Assembly (NCBI RefSeq): GCF_910596095.1
Contig: NC_056550.1
Location: 28,793,699 to 28,857,698, forward strand
Direction: 5' to 3'
Length of the DNA: 64,000 nucleotides
Source of the DNA: Thunnus maccoyii
Lineage: Eukaryota; Chordata; Actinopteri; Scombriformes; Scombridae
Below the pieces are notes generated by a model. That model saw only the letters and a program-made list of their open reading frames with translations. It did no database searches and was not told the DNA's origin. Below are positions 11,301 to 21,333 of this stretch, piece after piece (the first letter of the stretch is position 1; the number at the start of each line of letters is the position of its first letter). Both the position numbers and the translations under genes were made by a program.

Positions 11301-14300
11301 ATAACAACAAGCTTTACAAACAGGACAAATAAAACAAACACAACTGATTAAACCAGTAAAGTGATATTACATATTCTCCCAGAATATTGGACATTCAACA
11401 TAAAACCAACAACGGAAGTATTGCACATGTACATATGGATCTGTTATACAGTGCTCTGTGATGTAACGTTCTACACACTCACAAATTTGAATTTCACAGA
11501 TTTACAAACTGTGATATACAAGCACAGACTTTGAAATCATTTTGCAAACTCAAAATTTAACTATTTATTCTATTGGCCCATATCTGATCCCATCCCGTGA
11601 CCTCTCTGCAGGTTTGAGAACGAGCTGTCAATGCGTCAGGGGGTGGAGGCCGACATCGCCGGGCTGAAGACGCTGCTGGGAGACCTGGGTATGGCCAAGA
11701 CCGACCTGAGCATGCAGATCGAGAGCCTGAAGGAAGAGCTGGTGTCCATGAAGAAGAACCAAGAGGAGGTACGCTGATGCCCTCTTTACAGGAACACTAA
11801 TAAACACTTCTGTCAACTCCATCTTTTGTTTAGTTAAGTTTTTTAATTATCTCTTGTTTGTTTTTAAAAGTGGAAAACTTGACTGGTTTGGAACAACCTA
11901 AAAAAGTCTATATTTTCTGTTCCTGTTGAGTAAAGTCATGACAGTAAACTGATTAGAATAGATTTCAGTCGTATGAAATCTGCTGACATGCCGTAAAATC
12001 TCCTGATAAACTTGGAGATCTTGTTTCATGACCGAGCGCTGCCTCCCTCCTCCTGCAGGACCTGATTTCCATGAGAACTCAGATGAGCGGCCAGGTGAAC
12101 GTAGAGGTGGACGCCGCTCCTCAGGACGACCTCACCAAGGTCATGGAGGACATCAGAGAACACTACGAAACCGTCACCGCCAAGAACAGCAGAGAGCTGG
12201 AGTCGTGGTTCCAGGCAAAGGTGAGAAATACAACAGTCTGTGTAAAGAGGAACATCTACAGATCAGGTTGTCTTTGATGAGTTTCGGTGACGTCCTCCTC
12301 TTCCTCCTCTCAGACGGAGGTCCTCAATCAGGAGGTGGCGACCACAGAGATGACGCTGAAATCGTCAACGTTGGAGGTGAAGGAGGTGAAGACTCAGCTT
12401 CAGGCTCTGGAGATCGAGCTCCAGTCACAGATCAGTATGGTAAGAACACCAACACTCTGATTTTTAATAGTAAATGTGTAAATGTGTTGTAAAACACAAG
12501 TTTTTATAAAACACACCTGTAGTGTGTTAATATTAATGCATCCATGGCTTTAAATATTTTGTGTTGCTACATGTATATCAGGTATGTTTATTTTTTAAAA
12601 AACATTTTATTTTGGTTTTAAATCAGTTCTAAATTACTTAGTAAGATACATTAAACTGTCCATGTAGAGACGACAACGATAACGACTCCTTGTGGTCCAG
12701 GTAGAGACAACAATGGACTCCCAAGGTGTCCATTTAGAGGCAAGAGACAATAACCGACTCTCAGGTGTCCACGTCAAGACAATACAAGACTTCCAGGTGT
12801 CTATGTAGAGACAAAGACACCCTAATATCCACGTAGAAACAAACTGATTATCAGGTGTCCATGTCGAGACAATAACAGACTCCCGGGTGTCCACATGGAC
12901 TCCCAGGTATCTACGTAGGGACACTAGTAGACACACTAATGTCCATGTAGAGACAATAACCAACTCAGGGGTCCTGATGGACTCCTAGGTGTCTATGCAG
13001 AAACAATTAAAGACCCTCCGGTGTTCACATAGAAATGATAATGGACTCCAAAGTGTCCATCTAGAGACAACAACAATGATAATTGTCCCTGGCTGTTGCT
13101 GCTGTTATTGTTATTGTTATGATTGCTGTTATTCTGTCCCCCCCCTCCTCTCCCTCCCCCCTCGTTCTTTCTCTCTCAACCCAACCGTTCAAAGCAGATG
13201 GCTGCCCACCAAGAATCTGGTTCTGCTTGAGGTTTCTACCCGTTAAAGGGGAGTTTTTCCTTACCACTGACACCAAGTGCTGCTCATGGGGGAATTGTTG
13301 GGTCTCTTTAAATTAAAGAGTACGATCTAGACCTGCTCTATGTGATAAGTGCCCTGAGATGACTTTTGTTGTGATATGGCGCTATATAAATAAAAATTGA
13401 TTGATTGATTGATTGATTGATAATGACTCCTTGGGGTCCAAGTAGACACAATAAAAGACTCTTGGGTGTCTACAACAACGTACTCGGGTGGAAATGTCCC
13501 TCTTGTGTTCTTCACTTTCACTTGATGATTATTTTTGTGTATCTGGAAACCTCATTGTTTATTATCACGTCCATCCAGTTGTCCAGCGGTCCAGTTTCCG
13601 ACCTCTGTCTCTAACCCGTCTGTCTCCTGCAGAAAGCGTCTCTTGAAGCCAACCTGGCTGAAATCCAGAACCGCTACGGCATGCAGATGAGCCGCTTCCA
13701 GATGGAGGTGGGCAGCATGGAGGAGCAGCTGGTGCAGCTGAGGGCCGACCTGGAGCGTCAGGGACAGGAGTACCAGATGCTGCTGGACATCAAGACCAGG
13801 CTGGAGATGGAGATCGCCGAGTACAGGAGGCTGATGGACGGAGAGGGAGTTGGGTAAGACGAGATCACAGTTACAGACCAACACGCCAGGAATCTGTTCA
13901 CTCATTCAGACAAGATGAACATCACAGGGAGAGGTCATAACTCAAATCTGAACACAGACATGCAACCCGTGGTGAAAAGTAACAAAGTACATTTACTCAA
14001 GTGATGTACTTGAGTACTATTTTGAGGCACTTGTACTTGTGCTTGAGTATTTCCATGTGAGGCTACTTTATACTTCCACTCCACTACATGTCAGAGGGAA
14101 ATATTGTATTGGGAAATATGGGAAATATGTATTTGAGACATTTGGAAACACTGGTTGACATTTTTCACCATTTTCTGACATTTTATGGACCAAACAACTA
14201 ATCGATGAATCGAGGAAATAATAGACAAATTAATCAATAGTGAAAATACTCATAAGTTGCAGCTTTAAGGCCCAAATACACTGAAAGTGTCTGACACGTG

Positions 14301-14645
14301 TGTTTTGAAGTACGCCTTGTTTTAAATGGCCAAATGGCTAAATGGCCTTTAGTTTGGACTGTTGGTCCAGTGAAACAATATTCTCCCTTGACGTCACCCT
14401 TGAGTCTGGGGAATTATAACAGACATTTTTCTCCATTTTCTGATGTTTTACAGACAAAATGATCAATTGAGAAAACAATCAATAGAATAATCATCATTAG
14501 TTGCAGCTTTACTAACACATCGCTCTTTTCTGCCTCTTCTAGATCTTCAATGTCCTCCTCTTCCTCCTCTTCCTCCTCCGCCACCACCACTACCACCACC
14601 ACCACCACAAAAGTCATTACCGAGGTGATCGAAGAGACCATCTGA
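8394..14645 (+). CDS. Type I keratin (intermediate filament protein)
   Basis: Complete 444-aa acidic keratin. It pairs with a type II keratin to build epithelial cytoplasmic filaments. Coding exons are 8394-8876, 10243-10325, 11612-11768, 12059-12220, 12314-12439, 13633-13853 and 14543-14645. Internal exon lengths 83, 157, 162, 126 and 221 match the classic type I keratin gene, and all introns are GT/AG. The head (residues 1-103) is Gly/Ser-rich with repeated GAGFGGG blocks. The rod opens at about 104 with the helix-initiation motif [12 protein letters not shown] and ends near 395-409 with [16 protein letters not shown]. The tail is a Ser run, a Thr run, then [11 protein letters not shown]. 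The ATG at 8394 is chosen because the head follows directly from a short leader. It resembles fish K13/cyt1-like type I keratins, but the exact orthologue is not certain. Introns carry repeats and an L2 fragment. Confidence 0.95.
8877..10242 (+). other. Keratin intron 1
   Basis: AT-rich intron bounded by aag|gtgagg and ttttcag|atc. It contains A-runs and a G-rich patch near 9685-9702. No exon or element is recognised. Its last part (about 10085-10200) is duplicated at 21334-21455. Confidence 0.7.
10345..10378. repeat. Tetranucleotide (TTTC)n microsatellite
   Basis: A short ctttctttctttctt array in keratin intron 2, just after the exon 2 donor. Confidence 0.9.
12650..13490. repeat. Degenerate minisatellite in keratin intron 5
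   Basis: Irregular units of roughly 25-55 bp built around gtgtccatgtagagacaa and actcccaggtgtc run from about 12650 to 13077 and resume at 13421-13490. The interruption is an L2 fragment. The long minus-strand open frame over it is repeat-derived, not a gene. Confidence 0.75.
13078..13420 (+). mobile_element. L2-like LINE 3' end inside intron 5 minisatellite
   Basis: Carries the same 3' UTR blocks as the other L2 copies (ttaaaggggagtttttcctt, tgctcatgggggaattgttg, ggcgctatataaataaaaat) and ends in an (ATTG)n tail at about 13397-13420. The minisatellite motif resumes directly after the tail, so the LINE inserted into a pre-existing array. The deeper 5' part is missing, as usual for target-primed LINE insertions. 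Confidence 0.85.
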
Positions 14646-14984
14646 GTCCAATCACCTGTCTGTCTGGCTGGGGGGCGGAGCCTAATCTCAACCTATCCCC
14701 TGTCTGCAGTCTGAATCAGAGCTCCGAAGCTCTTCTGTCACTTCACATTCATCTTCTGCCGTCATTTAAACCACGATCAGTACAAAGATCATGAATCTGT
14801 GAGAGGAAAACTTTGTTTGCAGCTGTACAAACAAACATTCTGTCTGTTGCTTCAAGGAATAAAACTCGACTAAAATCAACTAACAGTGTCTGTATGTTTC
14901 TGAGGAAAAGTGTCTCAAAGTAAAACATGTGTCTTACTGGAGAAAATGTGGTCACACTTTATCCCATAGGCCTGTAGTTTCTAC
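14646..14984 (+). other. Keratin 3' UTR and immediate downstream sequence
   Basis: Noncoding. The only sharp signal is the AATAAA at 14858-14863. The whole segment is repeated at 22547-22890 behind the partial keratin copy. Confidence 0.75.
14858..14863 (+). terminator. Keratin polyadenylation signal
   Basis: A canonical AATAAA 213 bp after the stop codon, followed by a T/G-rich stretch near 14885-14905. The same signal is preserved at 22754-22759 in the duplicated copy. Confidence 0.8.
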
Positions 14985-15955
14985 AGTGGTGGAAAGTAAC
15001 TCAGTACATTTACTCAAGTACTGTACTAAAGTACTATTTTGAGGTATTTATACTTTACTTGAGTATTTCCATGTGATGCTACTTTCTACATTTCAGAGGG
15101 AAATATTGTACTTTCTACTCCACTACATTTATTTGACAGCTTTAGTTACTTTTCAGATGAAGATTTGACACAATGGATAATATAACAAGCTTTTAAAATA
15201 CAACACATTGTTAAAGATGAAACCAGTGGTTTCCAACCTTTTTGGCTTTTGACATCTTACAAAAAGCAGTGTGTAGTCGGGGTCACATTTCACATGTCTA
15301 TGAGTTGTTAACAGCTCCACCAAATAGTGATTTTTCCCTCTAAACTTCTCACATGCTTTCATTTCAATAAATGTTCAAATGATCCAATATTTCAGCAAAA
15401 ATCAAAGATTAGAGAAAAAGTCCAAAAACTGAAAACAGATTTGTGTATCAGAACTTTGTTTTTTCTTCTTTCCTCTCCCATTAATCATCTCACCACCCCT
15501 CAGATTTATCTGCTGACCCTTTGGAGGGGCCCGACCCCTAGGTTGGGAACCACTGGACTAAACTAGCTAACTGTATATAAAGTAGTGTGAACTAGCTCCA
15601 CCTCCAGCAGCTACAACAGTAACATGCTGCTCTAACACTGATGCTTCACTATTAATAATCTAATGATGTCATATATAATAATATATCAGTCAGAGGGACC
15701 AAACCACTACTTTTACTGCAATACTTTAACTACATCAAGCTCATAATACTTACGCACTTTTACTGCAATACTTTAACTACATCAAGCTCATAATACTTAT
15801 GTACTTTTACTGCAATACTTTAACTACATCAAGCTCATAATACTTATGTACTTTTACTGTAGTAGGATTTTTCATGCAGGACTTTTACTTGTAATGGAGT
15901 ATTTTTACATAGCTTTCTTGGTACTTTTACTTGAGTAAAGTATCTGAGTACTTCA
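14985..15955 (+). mobile_element. Composite interspersed repeat, copy C
   Basis: Forward-orientation copy. The left arm starts gtggtggaaagtaactcag at about 14989, an intact 332-bp hAT-like MITE lies at 15224-15555, and about three 47-bp units follow at 15713-15860. The right arm ends near ttgagtaaagtatctgagta. The two arms are partly inverted relative to each other. This copy shows the empty site (gtagtcgg at 15273-15280) of the hAT insertion seen at 39556-40615. Confidence 0.75.
15224..15555 (+). mobile_element. hAT-like MITE (332 bp) inside copy C
   Basis: The ends cagtggtttccaacct and aggttgggaaccactg are inverted complements with one mismatch. The flanks gatgaaac and gactaaac are a decayed 8-bp target duplication (6 of 8). 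Confidence 0.75.
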
Positions 15956-16177
15956 TCATTTCTTCACTAAGTCTGTCCTCATCACACTTTAATTGATACA
16001 ACACCTTTTCCTCCTCAGGCAAGCATTGAAACTTTTTTCGATATTTTTTGATTTTCTAGTTTTTCATGCACAAATTGAAAATGTGAATAAAAACAGCTTG
16101 ATGAAGATACCGTCTGTCTCTCAGGTGATGGAGTTTCCCTAGAGTGAATTCTCTCCTGATGAAGAGGATGATGATGA

Positions 16178-16290
16178 AGAGTGAGATCTGACTGTGTCAT
16201 AGTGTCTAAAATCTCCCTATTTTCTGTATAGTGCACTATATTTACCCTCCACCATTTGATTTGAGTGTGTAAAAGTTTCCACTATTTAGT
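16178..16290. repeat. Inverted partner of 7330-7435
   Basis: This segment, centred on tatagtgcactatatttacc, is the near-exact reverse complement of 7330-7435, with only a few mismatches over about 100 bp. Both members neighbour a composite repeat (B and C) in matching inverted order. Copies A and E lack it. Confidence 0.85.
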
Positions 16291-16672
16291 ACCTGAAAAA
16301 CTTTACAATGAAAAGTTCTGTTCTAAATAAAAACATGAGTCAGTGATGCTGAAGCGTTTTATTGTAGAGAAAGAATCAGAATAACAAGTTGTAAGAGTAA
16401 AAAGCTGCAGTAGGATGTGATGTGTAATAGTACTTTTACCTTGTTGTAACAGTACTAATGCAGGTACAGAAGTATCACAACTGCACAAGCGTCAAATCTA
16501 AAATCAGCGATTACATGAGAGAGAAAGTGAAAGCTAACAGGATCATCACCAACCTGCTGTTTCTGTCTTTAAATGTGATTTGTTAAATTTAACGATAATC
16601 ATAGGTTTGGTTTGACTTTGAACAGCAAAGTTTGTAAGATACAGGAAGTAGCTCATGTTAAACTCTGATAAT

Positions 16673-16750
16673 TTATCTGCCAATTCTTTCCACCATCCTC
16701 TGTTTCCCAGCTGGAGTGAAGTTCAGGTTCCCTCCAATCACCACAAAACC
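16673..16750 (-). CDS. Unrecognised terminal coding exon, copy 1
   Basis: On the minus strand a good acceptor (ttgttgtggttgcag) opens a 78-nt frame of 25 codons plus TAA. It begins GFVVIGGNLNFTPAG. The same exon recurs at 23465-23542 with the same length, acceptor and frame but about eight amino-acid changes, which is why I call it coding. A phase-compatible upstream exon may be 17038-17154. I do not recognise the protein. It lies tail-to-tail with the keratin gene; any further upstream exons are cut off by the retroviral relic beginning at about 17270, so this may be the stump of a broken gene. Confidence 0.4.
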   Translation of the reverse strand, partial: GFVVIGGNLNFTPAGKQRMVERIGR

Positions 16751-17037
16751 CTGCAACCACAACAACACAGGTAATGACAGGTTACTAACTAAACTAATCT
16801 TCATCTCTGATATTAAAACGTCTCCAGATGACGCTTTTTCTCAGGTTGTTGTTAAACTCAGTCACTCCCTCACTTCCCGTCTATTTGTTTTTTTTTATGT
16901 CACAGTGTGAGAATTGTTAAAAAAAATCTTTAGAGTCTTTAGAAACCTGAACTATTTCATTGTAAGAGTTTTGTTTTGTTTTGTTCATATTTAGGATCAG
17001 TGTAAGACATTTAAAGTTTAATGTGTTCGTGTCTTAC

Positions 17038-17154
17038 TTTAAAGGGTACGTCGAGGCAGCAGGAAGTCACCATGACATTGCCACTCAGACTGTAGTTGAT
17101 GTTGAAGATCTCTTCGTTGTGAGCATTATGAAGTTCATACAGCATTTCATGGTG
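17038..17154 (-). CDS. Possible penultimate exon of the unrecognised gene
   Basis: A minus-strand open segment of 39 codons ends in a strong donor (aaa|gtaaga) in phase 0, which fits the phase-0 acceptor of the exon at 16673-16750 across a 287-bp intron. The peptide includes EMLYELHNAHNEEIFNINYS and TSCCLDVPFK. Just upstream is an in-frame TGA with no AG acceptor between it and the frame, so the exon's 5' edge is lost or the piece is a pseudo-exon starting at the Met codon at 17145. No family is recognised, and no copy is seen next to the second terminal exon at 23.5 kb. Confidence 0.3.
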
Positions 17155-17269
17155 TCATGGTGAGTTCCTCCAACATGTTGTTGATTTTAGGCACAACTGA
17201 TGTCTGAACAGCAGGACACAACTACAGACAGACAGACAGACAGACAGGGCTGTTATACAGGTACTAGTG

Positions 17270-18200
17270 GACTTTTTGACATTAACTTAGTTCATCAGTT
17301 TTATGTCCGCTGCCAATGTCCTTTTGCCAATTTGCATGCCTCTGTTAATGCTTTCAATTCTGCTGCTTGTGCAGAGAAGTGTGTGGGGAGTGGTTCTGCT
17401 TTCAGTGTTTCATGTTGTGTTACTATAGCATAACCCTTTTTACACCAGTGTTTTGATCTGTGGATGCTGATCCGTCCACGAACAGCTCCACATAGTGTGC
17501 TTGCTTCATTTGGCTATCTCTGTGCTCACTATTCTAGGATCATATTTCACAAGCTGTATAACATGACATAAACCTGTCAATTTGCCAACTGTCACTCTCT
17601 TGTCTGTGCACTATGACCAAATTACACATCAGAACTCTTTCATGTAGGTTTACTGGACAACATGATGACAAGAGTGATTGAATCTTTTTCCATCCTTGTC
17701 TGTACTGGTAAAGGAACAGTGAACCATTCTCTGATAATATCACCACTAGCTCCCACTGTTACCAGTGTTCTCCTGCTCACTTTTTGGAGCTGGAGTCAAA
17801 TCACATCTCTTCCTTACTTATTCTGTTGTCTCTGACTAAGTAATAAGTTAAAATAACTTTTTTGCCTGAAATCTGTACTGAGTGTGGGCATAGCTTTGTA
17901 GGCTTCATGTAAAAACACTTCAAAACTTGGTTTGTCAGTGTTTTTGTTACCATTAGCTACTCTCTTTTTTTCTGTTTTAATGGCCTCTTGACCCCATTGT
18001 GCTTGTATCTGTGTTTGTGTGAGTGTCTGTGTTCTCACTATGTCTCTGATTTTCTAGGTCCTGACCTTTCCCCGACCGCGCACACTGTCAGTCTCCACCT
18101 TCTTCTTTGTCTTCTGGGTTTTGTCTGCTTGCTGTTCCTGCTGCCTCTGCCCCATCCTGCTCGCCTGTAGCCTCGTCCCCTGCCACGGTCATGGATGTGA
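17270..18200 (-). pseudogene. Endogenous retrovirus relic: pol RNase H and nucleocapsid-like part
   Basis: On the minus strand, about 17284-17500 encodes a recognisable retroviral RNase H start (ELFVDGSAS-like, followed by a stretch ending near ELKALTEACKLAKG). It carries frame breaks, including a stop after the lysine-rich part. Between 18038 and 18200 a Arg/Gly-rich basic stretch (RGRGRGYRRAGWGRG-like) resembles a gag nucleocapsid tail. The 17500-18037 interval probably held reverse transcriptase sequence but is too decayed to assign. No LTRs were found. It is nonfunctional and belongs with the gag piece at 19110-19830, separated from it by an L2 insertion. Confidence 0.65.
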
Positions 18201-19107
18201 CTGTATATTTTGAAAGGATCTGGCGTTCCACCAAAGAGAGTAGGCAGAGTCTTGCTTAGTCTGGCAAGATAGTCTAAAAACATATAGGAAGGCCCTCTAT
18301 AATGCCAGAGTCGCCTATTACTCAGCATTAATATAAGAGAATAAAAACTGCCCTAGGTTCCTTTTCAGCACTTTGGCCAAGCTGACAAAGAGTCATAACT
18401 CTATTGATCCATGTATTCCTATAGCTCTCAGTAGTAATGACTTTATGAGCTCCTCTCCTGTGGAACCATCTTCCAGATTCAGTCTGGGGGGCAGACACCT
18501 TCTCTACGTTTAAAAGTAGGCTTAAAACTTTCCTTTTTGATAAAGCTTATAGTTAGGGCCGAGCAGGCTCACCTTGGATCAGCCCTTAGTTATGCTGCTA
18601 TAGGCCTAGACTGCCGGGGGACTTAACATAATGCACTGAGCTCCTCTCTCCTTCCCCTCCTCTCCATCTGTATGCATTCATATAACATCAATGCATGTTA
18701 CTAACTTGGCTTCTTCCCCAGAGTTTTTTGTGCTTTTTCATCTCGCAAGGAAACCCTGGGTTGCAGGCCGAACCTTTGCGGTCCTTTGCAGTCCTGTTGA
18801 TATCCTTCCCCAGCTATTGCCATTGCTATTGCTATTGCTGCTGTAATTGTTATTGTTATGATTCTCCCCCATCCCCATCCCCCTCTCCTTCCCTCCTCTT
18901 TCTTTCTCTCTCTCAACCTAACCTAGAGTCCGGTTCTGCCTGTTAAAGGGGAGTTTTTACTTACTGCTGTAGCCAGGTGCTGCTCATGGGGAAATTGTTG
19001 GGTCTCTGTAAATTAAAGAGTATGGTCTCGACCTGAAAAGTGCCCTGAGATGACTTTTGCTGTGATTTGGCGCTATATAAATAAAAATTGATTGATTGAT
19101 TGATTGA
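18201..19107 (+). mobile_element. L2-like LINE with internal deletion
   Basis: The first part (about 18205-18447) encodes an internal ORF2 stretch (NCPRFLFSTLAKLTKSHNSI-like). At about 18448 it jumps to the C-terminal end (tcctctcctgtggaaccatc) and continues through the 3' UTR to an (ATTG)n tail at 19089-19107. The intervening ORF2 sequence is deleted. It interrupts the minus-strand retroviral relic. Confidence 0.8.
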
Positions 19108-19109
19108 TA

Positions 19110-19830
19110 TTGTCATCACTCCTTGTGACTGACTTTGGAACATGGCCAGCTGGGCTGTCTGAAGCTTTGTGCTGTCTGGCACTTGATCTTTTTCTTTTCA
19201 TTGTCTCTGAATCTTCTTCCGGAATGTACGGCATATCTCTGTATAGCTGCCAATATTCCTCTATCATAATCAATACAATGTCTCTTTACTTCAGACTGTA
19301 TCTCCGGCAGCAGACCTCGGATGAAGACGGATTTCAGATGTGTTTCCCCTTGTGTCATCTTGGTTGTTGCAGGTCTTGTGAGACCACTGTTTGCATCTTC
19401 TAGTGGGTTTGGCAGTTCTTCACTCACTCGTACCATGTCTCTGTGTGTCCATGGTCTGAACACACTTTATGTTTGGAGGATCACATTGTTGGCGTCTCTG
19501 TCATTAGGAGGGAGAACACCCTCCACCATGGGGAAGATACCACCCATCTCCTGTTCCTCATCTCCCTCTGGATCTGTGGGATAAGAAACAGCTTGTGTCT
19601 TGCTTCTAGTGTGCACATATGGTGGTCCTTGTCCTGGGCTGATCTGCACTGGAGGTGCTACAGGGGGTGAAAGTGGTCTTCTGGTGCCCCTCCCTGGACC
19701 TCCCAACTCTTGTTGGTGGTGGTGGCTCAAGAACCTCAGGGTATTCAGCGAAGGTGGTGAGGTCAGGACAGATGCCAGGACCATTCTTCCTCTCCTTTGG
19801 GGTTGTTTTGTGGCTGGAGACGTCATGGCG
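19110..19830 (-). pseudogene. Endogenous retrovirus gag relic
   Basis: A minus-strand frame of about 237 codons resembles a gag polyprotein: a proline/arginine-rich matrix-like part, a FPMVE motif (about 19510-19526), then a capsid-like part beginning FRPWTHRDM and including SVFIRGLLPEI. A single in-frame TAA at 19467-19469 breaks it just before the capsid, and it is cut at 19108-19116 by the L2 insertion. It cannot make a full gag. The family is gamma/epsilon-like by the motif order (from memory). Confidence 0.65.
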
Positions 19831-20387
19831 GGCCCAGGTTCGGGTTCCCACCACTTATCTGCTTTTAGGACAATTCACAAATCTTTAGTAATCTCTGCCT
19901 ATATATATCTGTTTACTCTGCCTGTATTCTGCTTCTTTCTGTCAGTACAACATCAATATATTTGCTTTAGGGAAACATGGAATAACTTTTGGAAGTAATG
20001 AAAAAGGAAATGAAAATGAATTAATTCTTAAAAATGTATTCTTAATACTTAAGAAATTGGCTTGACTGCAAAATATCATTCAAGATTCATTTTCAACATT
20101 TGACTTTAAAAATCCTTGAAAATTGAGATATTCTGTATCATCACGTTGCCCCATCAACACATCAGCAGTTACGATTTGTTTATCACAGTGTTTTATCACA
20201 AATGACAAATTTCAACTCATCATTGTTCTTTGTATCACATTGTTGAATGGACTTCCTTACAGCCAAGAGGAAATAACCATCTCATGTTATGCATCTATAA
20301 AGCTTCCAAACTACCTCAAATCTCTCCTCTCACTTAAATCTACAGAACACGATCCAGTAACTACTGAACCTTAGATATTCCTCATAT
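19831..20387. other. Intergenic, no gene seen
   Basis: AT-rich. It may include 5' retroviral sequence of the adjacent relic, but no LTR or primer-binding site could be identified. Confidence 0.45.
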
Positions 20388-20815
20388 ATCAATCAATCAA
20401 TCAATTTTTATTTATATAGCGCCATATCACAACAAAAGTCATCTCAAGGCACTTTTCACATAGAGCAGGTCAAGACCGTACTCTTTAATTTACAGAGACC
20501 CAACAATTCCCCCATGAGCAGCACTTGGCGACAGCGGTAAGGAAAAACTCCCCTTTAACGGGTAGAAACCTCAAGCAGACCCCGGCTCTTGGTGGGTGGC
20601 CATCTGCTTTGACCGGTTGGGTTGGGAGAGAGAAAGAGAGAGGGAAAGGGGGAGGGGGGACAGAAGAACAACAATCATAACAATAACAATAAGTATAAGC
20701 ATCAATAGCCAGGGAAGGATGCCATCAGGACTGTGAAGGACCGCGAAGGCTCGGCCCAGAACCCAGGGTTTCCTGTGAGATGAGAAAGCACAAAAGACTC
20801 CGGGGAAGAAGTAAA
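20388..20815 (-). mobile_element. L2-like LINE 3' end, inverted
   Basis: Reverse-complement copy of the L2 3' UTR: it starts with the complementary tail tcaatcaatcaatcaa and continues with atatagcgccatatcac, the ccccatgagcagcacttg block and the ccctttaacgggtagaaac block. It extends to about 20815 (actccggggaagaag). Confidence 0.85.
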
Positions 20816-21333
20816 TATATATACACCACTATATGCATTAATGTTGGCAGAACTGGTTTCAGGTGATACGCACCTTTTGAACTGCCAATTGCCCTCAAAC
20901 TTGAGTCTTACATTCACTTTGGAGATTTTAAAGTGTCATTATCTTTTTTAGGATTCTTGTAACTGTTTTTATTTATTCATTGTTTATTGTGTGGTTATGT
21001 TATATCTGTGTTCCTGTCTTATGAATGTTTCTTGTTTGCTGTTTAATTAATGCACAATGTTCCTACTGTACATTCATAATTTTATCTATGTTTCTTCTTT
21101 AGGGAGTTTTCTTCTCTGCCTCTGTTTACTGAGGAGTAGAGGTTAAAGGCCAAATCTCAGCTTGCTTTAATTAGCTGATCCACACCTGGAGAACCAGCAG
21201 TGAAACATGTTCACGAGAGTCAGACGACAGACTGATATTACATTATATTGTTCACTTAGCTGTAAGATAGTATAACATAAAACAATATAACATAATCTAA
21301 AGACAATAAACATAAGAGTAAAAATATCCATAA
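20816..21333. other. Intergenic, no gene seen
   Basis: No exon-like sequence or repeat boundary was found. The duplicated keratin segment begins at its right edge. Confidence 0.5.

Noticed and set aside
12634..12963. 109-codon minus-strand frame with repeated STWTP
   Set aside because: It is the intron 5 minisatellite of the keratin gene; no splice sites or known domain.
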